A stretch of DNA of 55,891 nt from an uncultured Lachnospiraceae bacterium (lineage in GTDB: Bacteria; Bacillota; Clostridia; Lachnospirales; Lachnospiraceae), in assembly GCA_900544685.1 (NCBI GenBank), contig UQWA01000020.1:1-55891 (forward strand). Reading direction: 5' to 3'. Positions 33,850 through 41,338 of this stretch are shown here, piece by piece (position 1 is the first letter of the stretch; each line of letters opens with the position of its first letter). A program made the translations under genes and the position numbers. The notes under the pieces are model-generated. The model was not told the origin of the DNA and searched no databases. It saw nothing but the letters and a program-made list of their open reading frames with translations.

Positions 33850-33986
33850 TGCAATAGTGTACGCTACAGATTCCAGCCACTTATACAGATCATAATCTTC
33901 TCACTAACCTGCTTCACGTAGGAGCCAAACAGACTGTCCGTAATACGGATATTCTTTAAATCGATCTGTCTTCTTTCCTGCTTCAT
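33850..33986 (-). pseudogene. GH127 beta-L-arabinofuranosidase, N-terminal remnant
   Basis: ATG 33986 with GGAGG before it starts MKQERRQIDLKNIRITDSLF and GSYVKQVSEKI, the usual beginning of GH127 enzymes, but hits TAG after 40 residues. In the next frame the sequence DLYKWLESVAYTIA is again GH127-like, from roughly 40 residues later in such proteins. So an internal deletion with frameshift is present as well as the fusion to the LacI end. The intact enzyme would be several hundred residues long. The family call rests on short motifs. Confidence 0.72.
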
Positions 33987-34040
33987 AACTTCCTCCACGG
34001 TTCACTTTGCTTGTTAATCGTTTTTCTCGTCTATGCACTA

Positions 34041-34069
34041 ATAGTAGTACTCTTTTCTTCTCATGCAAA
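34041..34069 (-). promoter_or_regulatory. Old GH127 promoter, possibly now driving abfA
   Basis: Minus-strand TTTGCA (34064-34069) and TACTAT (34041-34046) are 17 bp apart, about 55 bp upstream of the GH127 remnant. AAAACGATTAACAA lies between promoter and gene and looks partly like a LacI/CcpA-type half site. Nothing else is seen in the rest of the gap up to the plus-strand promoter at 34200. Confidence 0.4.
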
Positions 34070-34199
34070 TACCTTTTATTCATTTCGTCTTATATAACAG
34101 ATTTTCCTTTTATTTTTTGTGTACTTTTTCTATTTTTATAAAACTTAAACGTTTTTCCTTTTTGTGCATTTTATAACTTTTTCTGACATTTTCCCACAC

Positions 34200-34228
34200 T
34201 TGACGACAGATTGCTGCCACCTTATAAT
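34200..34228 (+). promoter_or_regulatory. Promoter of the Cys-rich protein and lysozyme genes
   Basis: TTGACG (34200-34205) and a perfect TATAAT (34223-34228) are 17 bp apart, about 80 bp upstream of ATG 34308. This is one of the best promoters in the window. Confidence 0.75.
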
Positions 34229-34307
34229 GTTTGTAGCTGTAAAACCTTCGTATCTGTGAAGATACTGAACAGATACAAATATTCTTGAATCAGGAGCATG
34301 TTTTATT

Positions 34308-34481
34308 ATGGAATATACGAAAGTTTTTGAAACCCGCTGTCCGGTAGATTCTTCCAAAGTGAAGCATACCGTAACTTTTACTCAGGGAAGCTGTAGCCGT
34401 TATCCGGAAGACATCATGACTTCCTTTGTATGCAACCGTAATTCATCCTGCAGCAAATGTTCTGAAAACTACCGGGACTAA
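34308..34481 (+). CDS. Small Cys-rich protein of unknown function (57 residues)
   Basis: The frame begins MEYTKVFETRCPVDSSKVKH and ends CNRNSSCSKCSENYRD. It has five cysteines (11, 29, 42, 48, 51), two of them as CSKC, and one His at 20, a pattern that could bind a metal. There is no signal peptide or membrane segment. AGGAG lies about 11 nt before the ATG, slightly far. It has a strong promoter and lies 10 bp ahead of the lysozyme-like gene in the same direction, which supports real expression. I do not recognise the family. Confidence 0.6.
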   Translation: MEYTKVFETRCPVDSSKVKHTVTFTQGSCSRYPEDIMTSFVCNRNSSCSKCSENYRD

Positions 34482-34491
34482 AGGATATTAT

Positions 34492-35232
34492 ATGACGGAA
34501 CCAACGAGAAAAAAGACAGGCAGTACCACAAAGAAAAAAAATGTTGATGTGAAAAAAACTAACGCAAATACAGTCAACAAAACTGCCGCCAGAAAAAGCA
34601 CCAGAACTGGTACAAAGAAAAAATCTTCCTCCCAGATCGCGCGAGAAGCAGAGGTCCGGCGCCTGAAGACTCTGATCGCAGCAGTTTCCGCTGTGGTGCT
34701 GATCCTTGGTGGTCTGTTGATTCATCATCTGCTCATCCCTGTGAACAAGGGCTCACTGACTGGTGTCAGTGATGAGGTCTTGCAGTATGAAGCTTCGGTA
34801 AAAAAGGCATGTAAGGATGCCGGCATCTCTCAGTTTTCTACAGTGATGCTTGCCATGATGCAACAGGAAAGCTCCGGTCTTGGAACGGATGTCATGCAGT
34901 GTTCGGAATGTCCTTTTAATACTGAATATGACAATATCCCAAATGCAATTGAAGATCCAGAATATTCTATTCAGGTGGGTGCCGAATATTTTGCCTACTG
35001 CCTGAAAGAAGCCGGATGCAAACGTATCAAGAATACCGAACGGTTAAAAATTGCACTGCAGGATTATAATTTTGGCAACAGTTATGCCACATGGGTTCTG
35101 GAAACCTATGGCTCCTATTCCGTGGAAAATGCCACTGAATTCTCCCTGATGATGCAGAATACTCTGGGATGGAGCAGCTATGGGGATCCTGAATATGTGG
35201 ATCATGTGCTGCGATATTATATTATGCCATAG
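34492..35232 (+). CDS. Membrane-anchored lysozyme-like peptidoglycan hydrolase (CwlT-type)
   Basis: The 246-residue protein has a very basic Lys/Thr-rich cytosolic part (about 1-65), one membrane helix (TLIAAVSAVVLILGGLLIHHLL), and an outside lysozyme-like domain. Its motifs match CwlT-type muramidases: VKKACKDAGISQF, MLAMMQQESSG with the catalytic Glu, QCSECPFN, SIQVGAEYFAYCL and ALQDYNFGNSYATWV. Such enzymes cut glycan strands; many are in conjugative elements, but no conjugation genes are here. The frame opens 22 codons earlier inside the Cys-rich gene; AAGGA before ATG 34492 decides the start. Confidence 0.88.
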   Translation: MTEPTRKKTGSTTKKKNVDVKKTNANTVNKTAARKSTRTGTKKKSSSQIAREAEVRRLKTLIAAVSAVVLILGGLLIHHLLIPVNKGSLTGVSDEVLQYEASVKKACKDAGISQFSTVMLAMMQQESSGLGTDVMQCSECPFNTEYDNIPNAIEDPEYSIQVGAEYFAYCLKEAGCKRIKNTERLKIALQDYNFGNSYATWVLETYGSYSVENATEFSLMMQNTLGWSSYGDPEYVDHVLRYYIMP

Positions 35233-35264
35233 CTGTTCAGATACTACTGTAAAAATATAGAAAC

Positions 35265-35314
35265 AAAAAGAGAAACATAAACGGTCTGAAAGGAACCGTT
35301 CCTGTTTCTCTTTT
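35265..35314 (+). terminator. Terminator after the lysozyme-like gene
   Basis: AAAAGAGAAACA pairs with TGTTTCTCTTTT, with AACGGT/ACCGTT inside the loop. The A and T runs on both sides let it work in both directions. Confidence 0.82.
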
Positions 35315-35345
35315 CAAGTCTGTGGATTACTCCATATTTTATTTC

Positions 35346-35377
35346 GTAACTGTTCACAATGGATTCTGAACAGTTAC
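35346..35377 (-). terminator. Hairpin at the end of mrp
   Basis: GTAACTGTTCA (35346-35356) and TGAACAGTTAC (35367-35377) form an exact 11-bp stem with a 10-nt loop, one base after the mrp stop. No U tract follows on the minus strand, so it may protect the transcript end or act with the terminator at 35265. Confidence 0.5.
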
Positions 35378-35378
35378 T

Positions 35379-36221
35379 CTATTTCAACTTTCTCAGTGCC
35401 ATAACTGCATCATCGATATATTGGTTCACTGCCTGTGCAAAACTTCCGTCTGCCATACGCGCAAATTCTGGATCAATCGGCATTTTTCCAAGTACCGGTG
35501 TGCCAAGTTCTTTGGCAATCTCATCAATATGGCTTTCTCCAAATACAGAAATCTTCTTTCCACAGTCCGGACATGCCAGATAGCTGTAGTTCTCTACAAT
35601 TCCAAGCACCGGAATGTTCATGGTAACTGCCATATTGTAAGCTTTTTTTACAATCATACGTACCAGGTCCTGTGGAGAAGATACGATTACGATTCCCTCG
35701 ACCGGCAGGGACTGGAAGACAGTCAGTGGCACATCTCCAGTTCCTGGAGGCATATCTACAAGGAGATAGTCCAGTTCGCCCCAGATTACATCACTCCAGA
35801 ACTGTTTTACCATACCCGCAATCACCGGTCCTCTCCAGATTACCGGTGATTCCTCGTTCGGCATCAGCAGGTTAATAGAAATAACTTTAATATCATTGTC
35901 TGTAATTGCCGGATAAATCCCCTGATCATCTGCTACTGCCGGCTGATGCAGACCATACATTTTCGGAATGGACGGTCCGGTAATATCTGCATCCAGAATA
36001 CCTACGCGATATCCTTTGGACGCAAGCTGGTTTGCCAGTGATGCCGTTACCATGGATTTGCCTACACCGCCTTTTCCACTGACAACACCGATCACATGTT
36101 TTATATCTGAAAATGCATTCATATCCACCAGAAAGCTTTGCGGATTCTGCTTACTTGGACATCCTTCACAACTTGATTTTGAGCAGCTGGATGCACTGCT
36201 GCATGTAGAATTCTCTGCCAT
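35379..36221 (-). CDS. mrp: Mrp/NBP35 family iron-sulfur carrier ATPase with Cys-rich N-terminus
   Basis: The 280-residue P-loop protein has the deviant Walker A GVVSGKGGVGKS, DADITGPSIPKMYG, VDMPPGTGD, and near the end a CxxC in LACPDCGKK, the cluster site of Mrp/ApbC proteins. They bind and pass on Fe-S clusters in the cytosol. The N-terminus carries four Cys in about 20 residues (CSSASSCSKSSCEGC), as in NBP35-like forms. AGAGG lies six nt before ATG 36221; the ATG two codons earlier is too close. It has its own promoter and leader hairpin. Confidence 0.93.
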   Translation of the reverse strand: MAENSTCSSASSCSKSSCEGCPSKQNPQSFLVDMNAFSDIKHVIGVVSGKGGVGKSMVTASLANQLASKGYRVGILDADITGPSIPKMYGLHQPAVADDQGIYPAITDNDIKVISINLLMPNEESPVIWRGPVIAGMVKQFWSDVIWGELDYLLVDMPPGTGDVPLTVFQSLPVEGIVIVSSPQDLVRMIVKKAYNMAVTMNIPVLGIVENYSYLACPDCGKKISVFGESHIDEIAKELGTPVLGKMPIDPEFARMADGSFAQAVNQYIDDAVMALRKLK

Positions 36222-36257
36222 ATTCATCCTCTTTTCTTATTCTTATTTGCGAAATAT

Positions 36258-36319
36258 GGGGACGAAACAATTCCGTCCCCAACTTCCTTTATTCTATTCC
36301 AAAACGCTAACTATTTCAA
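36258..36319 (-). promoter_or_regulatory. mrp: mrp promoter and leader hairpin
   Basis: Minus-strand TTGAAA (36314-36319) and TAGAAT (36291-36296) are 17 bp apart. Just downstream GGGGACG and CGTCCCC (36258-36264 and 36274-36280) make a 7-bp GC-rich hairpin in the leader, without a U tract. Confidence 0.6.
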
Positions 36320-36360
36320 GCCATTTTAAAGAACCAAATCCGCTTTTAGTCAGTTTAAAG

Positions 36361-39300
36361 CTAATACTCTTCTTTTTCCGTAATATCCCTGTTCCGGTTG
36401 AAAATATCATAAACGCATGGGATGACAAACAGGGTCATCAAAGTACCATAGGTCAGTCCTCCGATGGTTACGATTGCCATCGGCTGCACCATATCTGCGC
36501 CCATTCCATTTCCTGCTGCCATAGTACACAGTCCGAGAATCGTTGTCAGTGCTGTCATAATAACCGGGCGGAGTCTGGATCTTCCAGATTCTACAATGGC
36601 TTCTTTCTTCTGCATTCCACCTCTTCGAAGCTGATTGATGTAATCAACCAGAACAATACCGTTATTTACAATAATACCTGCCAACATAACAAAACCGATC
36701 ATGGCAATAACACTGACTGGCTTATCTGTCAGGTACAGTGCCAGAAACCCTCCGGTAAATGCCAGCGGAATAGTAAATATAATAATAAACGGAGATAACA
36801 GTGACTGGAACTGCGCTACCATAATCAAATACATAAACACAATGGCCAGAATCATCATCTTCATAACCTGTCCCATAGCATCATTAATTGTCTCATCCTC
36901 ACCCTTCATGGTTACGCTGTATCCCTTTGGTACTTCATAATCTGCCAGTTTCTTTTCCACCTCTGCAGATACCAGACCGATATTATAACCATCTGCAATC
37001 TCAGCAGTTGCGCTCACATAACGGTTCTGTGCATCACGGTTAATTGAAGAAAATCCTTCCGTATCTACAAATTCTACCAGTTCAGACAATGGAACATCTT
37101 CTTTTTTCTGGTCAGCATTGGTACCTTCGATGGTCAGCTCGCGGATCTTGTCACGGGTCAGTGTCTCATCTGCATCACTGATTACCAGTACATCATAGTC
37201 ATTGGATTCGGTACTCAGTGTGGTTGCGCTGCTGGCCTCTGCCAGCTTCTGCTGCAGGAACTGGTAAATCTGTGCTGTGGTCAGTTGATAACTCATAGCT
37301 TTGTTCTTATCTACCACCAGACGCATCTCTACGGTCTTCTCTTCGATACCGTCTGACACATTCCTGGTTCCTTCCACCGATGACAGCATATCTGCCACAT
37401 CTGTTGCGATCTCTTTTAATTTATCCAGTTCACGACCTTTGATCATGACACTGATACCGGAGCCGCCAAGAGAAGACATATCCATATTGGAGGTCTGCAC
37501 ATTTACCTCACAGTCCAGATCTGCTGTCTGATCCAGGATTGCTGCCGCCAGTTCATCATTGCTCAGTTTTTTATCTTCCTTCAGCATGACATACATAGAC
37601 ACCTCCCGGTTACTTCCGGAACCGGAACCCATCATACTCATCATGCTGTTACCGGATATCATGGCACCGATATCTTCCACATCATCCAGTGTCTCAATTC
37701 TCTGAATTGCCTCATCCGCCACTTTGGACGTATCTGCAAGGGAGCTTCCTTCCGGTGTGGTCAGTGTCAGTGACATCTGGGTGCTCTCCATATCACCCAT
37801 AAATTCCGTCCCCTTCGACACCGCCAGCTTCGCAGACAATCCCAGAATTCCCACTGCCAGCAAGATTACCAGGAATTTTACTTTTAATGCACCTCTCAAC
37901 AGTAACGCGTAGGCATTCTGAATCTTGTCAAAAATCCGGTGCTTTTTGTCGGTTCCTTTCTTCAAAAGTCCTGCTGCCATGGCAGGCACCAGAGTCAGTG
38001 CCACTACCAGACTGGCCACCAGAGAATATGCTATGGTCAGACCCATATCCACAAATAACTGCCTGGTAATACCTTCTGTAAATAAAATCGGTGCAAATAC
38101 ACAGATGGTTGTCAAAGTAGATGCCACAATAGCTCCTGCCACCTGACTGGCACCTTCCACCGCTGCCTTTTTCACAGAATACCCTTCACTTCTCAGTCTG
38201 TAGATATTCTCGATTACCACGATGGAGTTATCCACCAGCATACCGATTCCCAGTGCCAGACCAGACAGGGAAATAATATTCAATGTAATATTACTGAAAT
38301 ACATGCACACAATTGCGGTCATGATACTGATCGGTATGGAGCATGCAATCACCAGTGTCGGTCGGAAACTTCCCAGAAATACCAATAACACCAAAATTGC
38401 CAGACCTGCACCGGAAAGCATATTCTGTATCACAGAATCCACTACCATATCAATGTAGACACCCTGATCCATCATTTTGATAAAATGAATGTCTCCTTTG
38501 GTTTCTTCCAGTTCTGTAAACTTCTCTTTGATCCGATTCGAAACCGTTCCGGTGGAATAGCCTGACTGTTTCTGCATGGTCAGCATTACACCCGGATGAC
38601 CGTTGACTGTGGCATAGATTTCATCACTGTTGTCTGTCATAACCACATCTGCCACATCTGACAGTTTGATCGGATCCAGATCATCCATGTGCAGATCCAG
38701 AATCACCAGATCTTCCATATCCTCCATACTGGACAGCTTATTTCCCACACGCACAAGAAAATCAATGCCGTCTTCTGTCACATAGCCAGCCGGCATCATG
38801 AAGTTCTGGGCTGACAGGATATTCTTTATCAGATCCGTAGTCACCAGCTCAGTCACATCCGCCTGATCATAGGCAGATTCCTTCTGCTCCTCGATCTGAT
38901 CCAGTGCCGTTTCAATCTGCTGTTTTCCAGATTGAAGCTGTGCCTTGCCGACTGCCATCTCAATAGTGGCATCAATCTTGGCTCCGTCAATCTGGCTCTG
39001 TGCACCGGAAAGTCGGTTCTCACCATCTGCCAGTTGTTTTTCTGCAGCCGTAAGCTGTTCTTTCGCAGCATTTAACTGTGTTCTTCCATCTGCAATCTGC
39101 TGTTTTCCCTGTTCTACTGCATCTTTTCCCTTCTGTATCGTTTCCAGCTGTTCCGGTGTCTTGTCAATCTGCTCCTGCACCTTTGCGATACCTTCTTCTA
39201 ACTGCTTCTGTGTATCCAGCAGTGAAAAACGTACTTTTTCAATATTGGTCTTCAGGTCGTTTCCAGACAAGGTTACATCCACCCCAAGGGCAATCAGCTG

Positions 39301-40701
39301 GTTTCTCTGTTCCACAAGCTGATCATACTGTGCCTTAAGAGCAGTCATTTCCTGCGCCGCAGAAGATGCATCTCCCGCCAGATCTCCATAATCCGGCACA
39401 GATGGGATCTGGCTAACAGTATCCTGTGATTCATCCAGTATCAGATCCTCTTCCTGCTCCTCTTCTTCATTGGGCGTGATCTCCTCCAGCACATCCTGGT
39501 CTGCGTTACCCTGATCTTCTTGTTCATCTGCCTGAACACTCGGGTCTTCTATCACTTCTTCCTGTGCTGCCTGAGTCAGATTCTGGCTGTTTTCAATCAG
39601 CGCAGCAGTCTCCTGCTGTGTTTCCTCCTCTGTTGTCACTGCCTCTTCTGTCTCAGATGTAGCACTCTCCCCCATTCCAAGCACCTGTTCCAGTTCTGCA
39701 ATGGACTGATTCAACTGCTCTACCTGATCTGCAGTCAGAGTTCCAACTGCTGCCACTGCCTGGTCAATAGATGCTTTCTGTGTCTCCAGTGTCGTCTTCT
39801 GTGCAGGCAGTGCCAGAAGATTCTTTTCACCTTCTTCTAGCTGTTCTTCCTGGGTTTTCAACTCTGTTTCAGACTTATCCAATTCACTTAATGCATTCTC
39901 TATTTCCTTTTTCTTTTCATTTAATTCCAGTTTTCCACTTAACATCTGACTGGATCCAGAACTGATCTGTTCCTGGGCTTTTCCGGTCTGTGTCTTTAAC
40001 TGTTCCTGACCACTCTTTAAGGACTCCTCACCGCTTTCCAGCTTACTCTTATTTTCTTCCAACTCTGCCTGTGCATCGTCAAACTTCTTATCCAGTGCAC
40101 TGCGGACCTTTTTGTTGACTTCTTTGATCTTGTCTTCCCGTAATACTACCTGTATCTGTTCTTCAATGGTACCTGTAGATGATACTGACGCTACACCTTC
40201 AATACTTTCCAGTTCCGGCTGAATCTCATTTTCCACCAGATCTGTCAGTTCACTCTGAGACAGATCCCCGCCCTCCAGAGCAGCCACCATGACCGGCATC
40301 ATATCCGGATTCAGCTTCATAATAATCGGATTCCCTACTGAATCACTCCAGGCACCCTCGATCTGATCTAGTTTTTCCCGCATATCTACCGTAATCGAAT
40401 CCATATTGGCTGTCTGGGCAAATTCCAGAATCACCATGGACAGATTCTCCGATGATGTGGAGCTGATATTTTCAATGTTACTAATGGTTGCCATTGCCTG
40501 TTCAATCGGTCTGGTAACTGTGGTCTCTACTTCTTCCGGGCTTGCCCCAATGTATGTTGTATACACAATTGCGTAGGGCAGGTTCATATCTGGCAGAAGA
40601 TCGGTCTGCATACTGGTAAAGGATACGTATCCCAGCACCAAAATCAGAACCACACCTACCAGAACGGTATAAGGCCTTTTTACACTAAACTTCGATATCA
40701 T
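36361..40701 (-). CDS. RND family efflux transporter with a ~400-residue coiled-coil insertion
   Basis: The 1446-residue protein belongs to the AcrB/SwrC group: MISKFSVKRPYTVLVGVVLIL, DLLPDMNLPYAIVYTTY, GLALGIGMLVDNSIVVIENIYR with the proton-path Asp, and the closing RLRPVIMTALTTILG. The usual length is about 1030-1070. The excess is a Gln/Glu/Lys-rich, heptad-like stretch at about 205-612, with an acidic part in the middle (about 345-430), inserted in the first external porter domain. The gene overlaps marR by 17 bp, so it is controlled with it. Efflux of drugs, lipids or surfactants is inferred. No membrane fusion protein gene adjoins it. Confidence 0.9.
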   Translation of the reverse strand: MISKFSVKRPYTVLVGVVLILVLGYVSFTSMQTDLLPDMNLPYAIVYTTYIGASPEEVETTVTRPIEQAMATISNIENISSTSSENLSMVILEFAQTANMDSITVDMREKLDQIEGAWSDSVGNPIIMKLNPDMMPVMVAALEGGDLSQSELTDLVENEIQPELESIEGVASVSSTGTIEEQIQVVLREDKIKEVNKKVRSALDKKFDDAQAELEENKSKLESGEESLKSGQEQLKTQTGKAQEQISSGSSQMLSGKLELNEKKKEIENALSELDKSETELKTQEEQLEEGEKNLLALPAQKTTLETQKASIDQAVAAVGTLTADQVEQLNQSIAELEQVLGMGESATSETEEAVTTEEETQQETAALIENSQNLTQAAQEEVIEDPSVQADEQEDQGNADQDVLEEITPNEEEEQEEDLILDESQDTVSQIPSVPDYGDLAGDASSAAQEMTALKAQYDQLVEQRNQLIALGVDVTLSGNDLKTNIEKVRFSLLDTQKQLEEGIAKVQEQIDKTPEQLETIQKGKDAVEQGKQQIADGRTQLNAAKEQLTAAEKQLADGENRLSGAQSQIDGAKIDATIEMAVGKAQLQSGKQQIETALDQIEEQKESAYDQADVTELVTTDLIKNILSAQNFMMPAGYVTEDGIDFLVRVGNKLSSMEDMEDLVILDLHMDDLDPIKLSDVADVVMTDNSDEIYATVNGHPGVMLTMQKQSGYSTGTVSNRIKEKFTELEETKGDIHFIKMMDQGVYIDMVVDSVIQNMLSGAGLAILVLLVFLGSFRPTLVIACSIPISIMTAIVCMYFSNITLNIISLSGLALGIGMLVDNSIVVIENIYRLRSEGYSVKKAAVEGASQVAGAIVASTLTTICVFAPILFTEGITRQLFVDMGLTIAYSLVASLVVALTLVPAMAAGLLKKGTDKKHRIFDKIQNAYALLLRGALKVKFLVILLAVGILGLSAKLAVSKGTEFMGDMESTQMSLTLTTPEGSSLADTSKVADEAIQRIETLDDVEDIGAMISGNSMMSMMGSGSGSNREVSMYVMLKEDKKLSNDELAAAILDQTADLDCEVNVQTSNMDMSSLGGSGISVMIKGRELDKLKEIATDVADMLSSVEGTRNVSDGIEEKTVEMRLVVDKNKAMSYQLTTAQIYQFLQQKLAEASSATTLSTESNDYDVLVISDADETLTRDKIRELTIEGTNADQKKEDVPLSELVEFVDTEGFSSINRDAQNRYVSATAEIADGYNIGLVSAEVEKKLADYEVPKGYSVTMKGEDETINDAMGQVMKMMILAIVFMYLIMVAQFQSLLSPFIIIFTIPLAFTGGFLALYLTDKPVSVIAMIGFVMLAGIIVNNGIVLVDYINQLRRGGMQKKEAIVESGRSRLRPVIMTALTTILGLCTMAAGNGMGADMVQPMAIVTIGGLTYGTLMTLFVIPCVYDIFNRNRDITEKEEY

Positions 40702-41170
40702 GTTTGCCTCCTATATGAGTATTTTCTATCTGATCCGAGCATTCCATCTGCGGCATGATCTCATTGATCCGCTTCATAATGTGGAGCATATTCTTAGCAT
40801 CCTCTTCTCCTAAGCTTTCCATCAGACGGGTCACCATATGTTCCGGAATCCGTCTGCACTCTTCTGCCTTTTTCCTTCCTTCTTCTGTCAGTTCCACCAG
40901 AACCTTTCTGCGGTCTTTCTGGTCCGTCTTCCTTGTTACCTGATTTTTCCGCTCCAGGCTGTTCAGTGCCGCCGCCACCCTCGCCGTACTGCTCTTCAGT
41001 GCCCTGCCCAGTTCACCTGGTGTGGCACCTTCTCCTTTCTGCAGCAGGTACAGAAGCATAAATGCTTCTCCTTTCATGGAATGACTGATGGTTCTGCTCT
41101 GTGCCATTCTCCCCAGGCGGTAAAACTCCTCCAGAAATTCCTTTGCCAGTTCTTCTGTTCTGTACTCCAT
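40685..41170 (-). CDS. MarR family transcriptional regulator
   Basis: The 161-residue winged-helix protein has MLLYLLQKGEGATPGELGRAL and STARVAAALNSLERKNQVTRK as the recognition region, then the wing with DQKDRRKVLVELTEEG, all typical of MarR. It is the first gene of a marR-RND operon, and its stop overlaps the transporter start. It likely represses its own promoter through the palindrome at 41205-41217 and lets go on binding a small lipophilic compound. Confidence 0.93.
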   Translation of the reverse strand: MEYRTEELAKEFLEEFYRLGRMAQSRTISHSMKGEAFMLLYLLQKGEGATPGELGRALKSSTARVAAALNSLERKNQVTRKTDQKDRRKVLVELTEEGRKKAEECRRIPEHMVTRLMESLGEEDAKNMLHIMKRINEIMPQMECSDQIENTHIGGKHDIEV

Positions 41171-41204
41171 ATGAACTCCTCTTTCTTATCTCTCTTTCAG
41201 TTAT

Positions 41205-41248
41205 CTAATAGTATTAGCATTTTATCTCAGTAAATGTAATACTGTCAA
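41205..41248 (-). promoter_or_regulatory. marR-RND promoter and palindromic operator
   Basis: Minus-strand TTGACA (41243-41248) and TAAAAT (41219-41224) are 18 bp apart. CTAATAGTATTAG (41205-41217), a perfect 6-1-6 palindrome, touches the -10 on its downstream side, the usual place for a MarR operator. Confidence 0.65.
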
Positions 41249-41266
41249 GGGATACAGAAAAATCTG

Positions 41267-41295
41267 TTGCCAAATCTGCATTTTTCCTTTATGAT
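41267..41295 (+). promoter_or_regulatory. Promoter of the ABC-F gene
   Basis: TTGCCA (41267-41272) and TATGAT (41290-41295) are 17 bp apart. The -35 boxes of this promoter and the divergent marR promoter are 18 bp apart. Confidence 0.6.
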
Positions 41296-41338
41296 GGTCA
41301 GGAGTCTGTTGAAAATGCCTGTATTTAAGGAGATTTTT

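Noticed and set aside
34005..34030. CcpA cre site near the old GH127 promoter
   Set aside because: AAAACGATTAACAA has one extra base and several mismatches against the cre consensus.
34492..35232. Remnant of a conjugative element based on the CwlT-like enzyme
   Set aside because: No relaxase, coupling protein, integrase or other transfer genes nearby; base use is like the neighbours.
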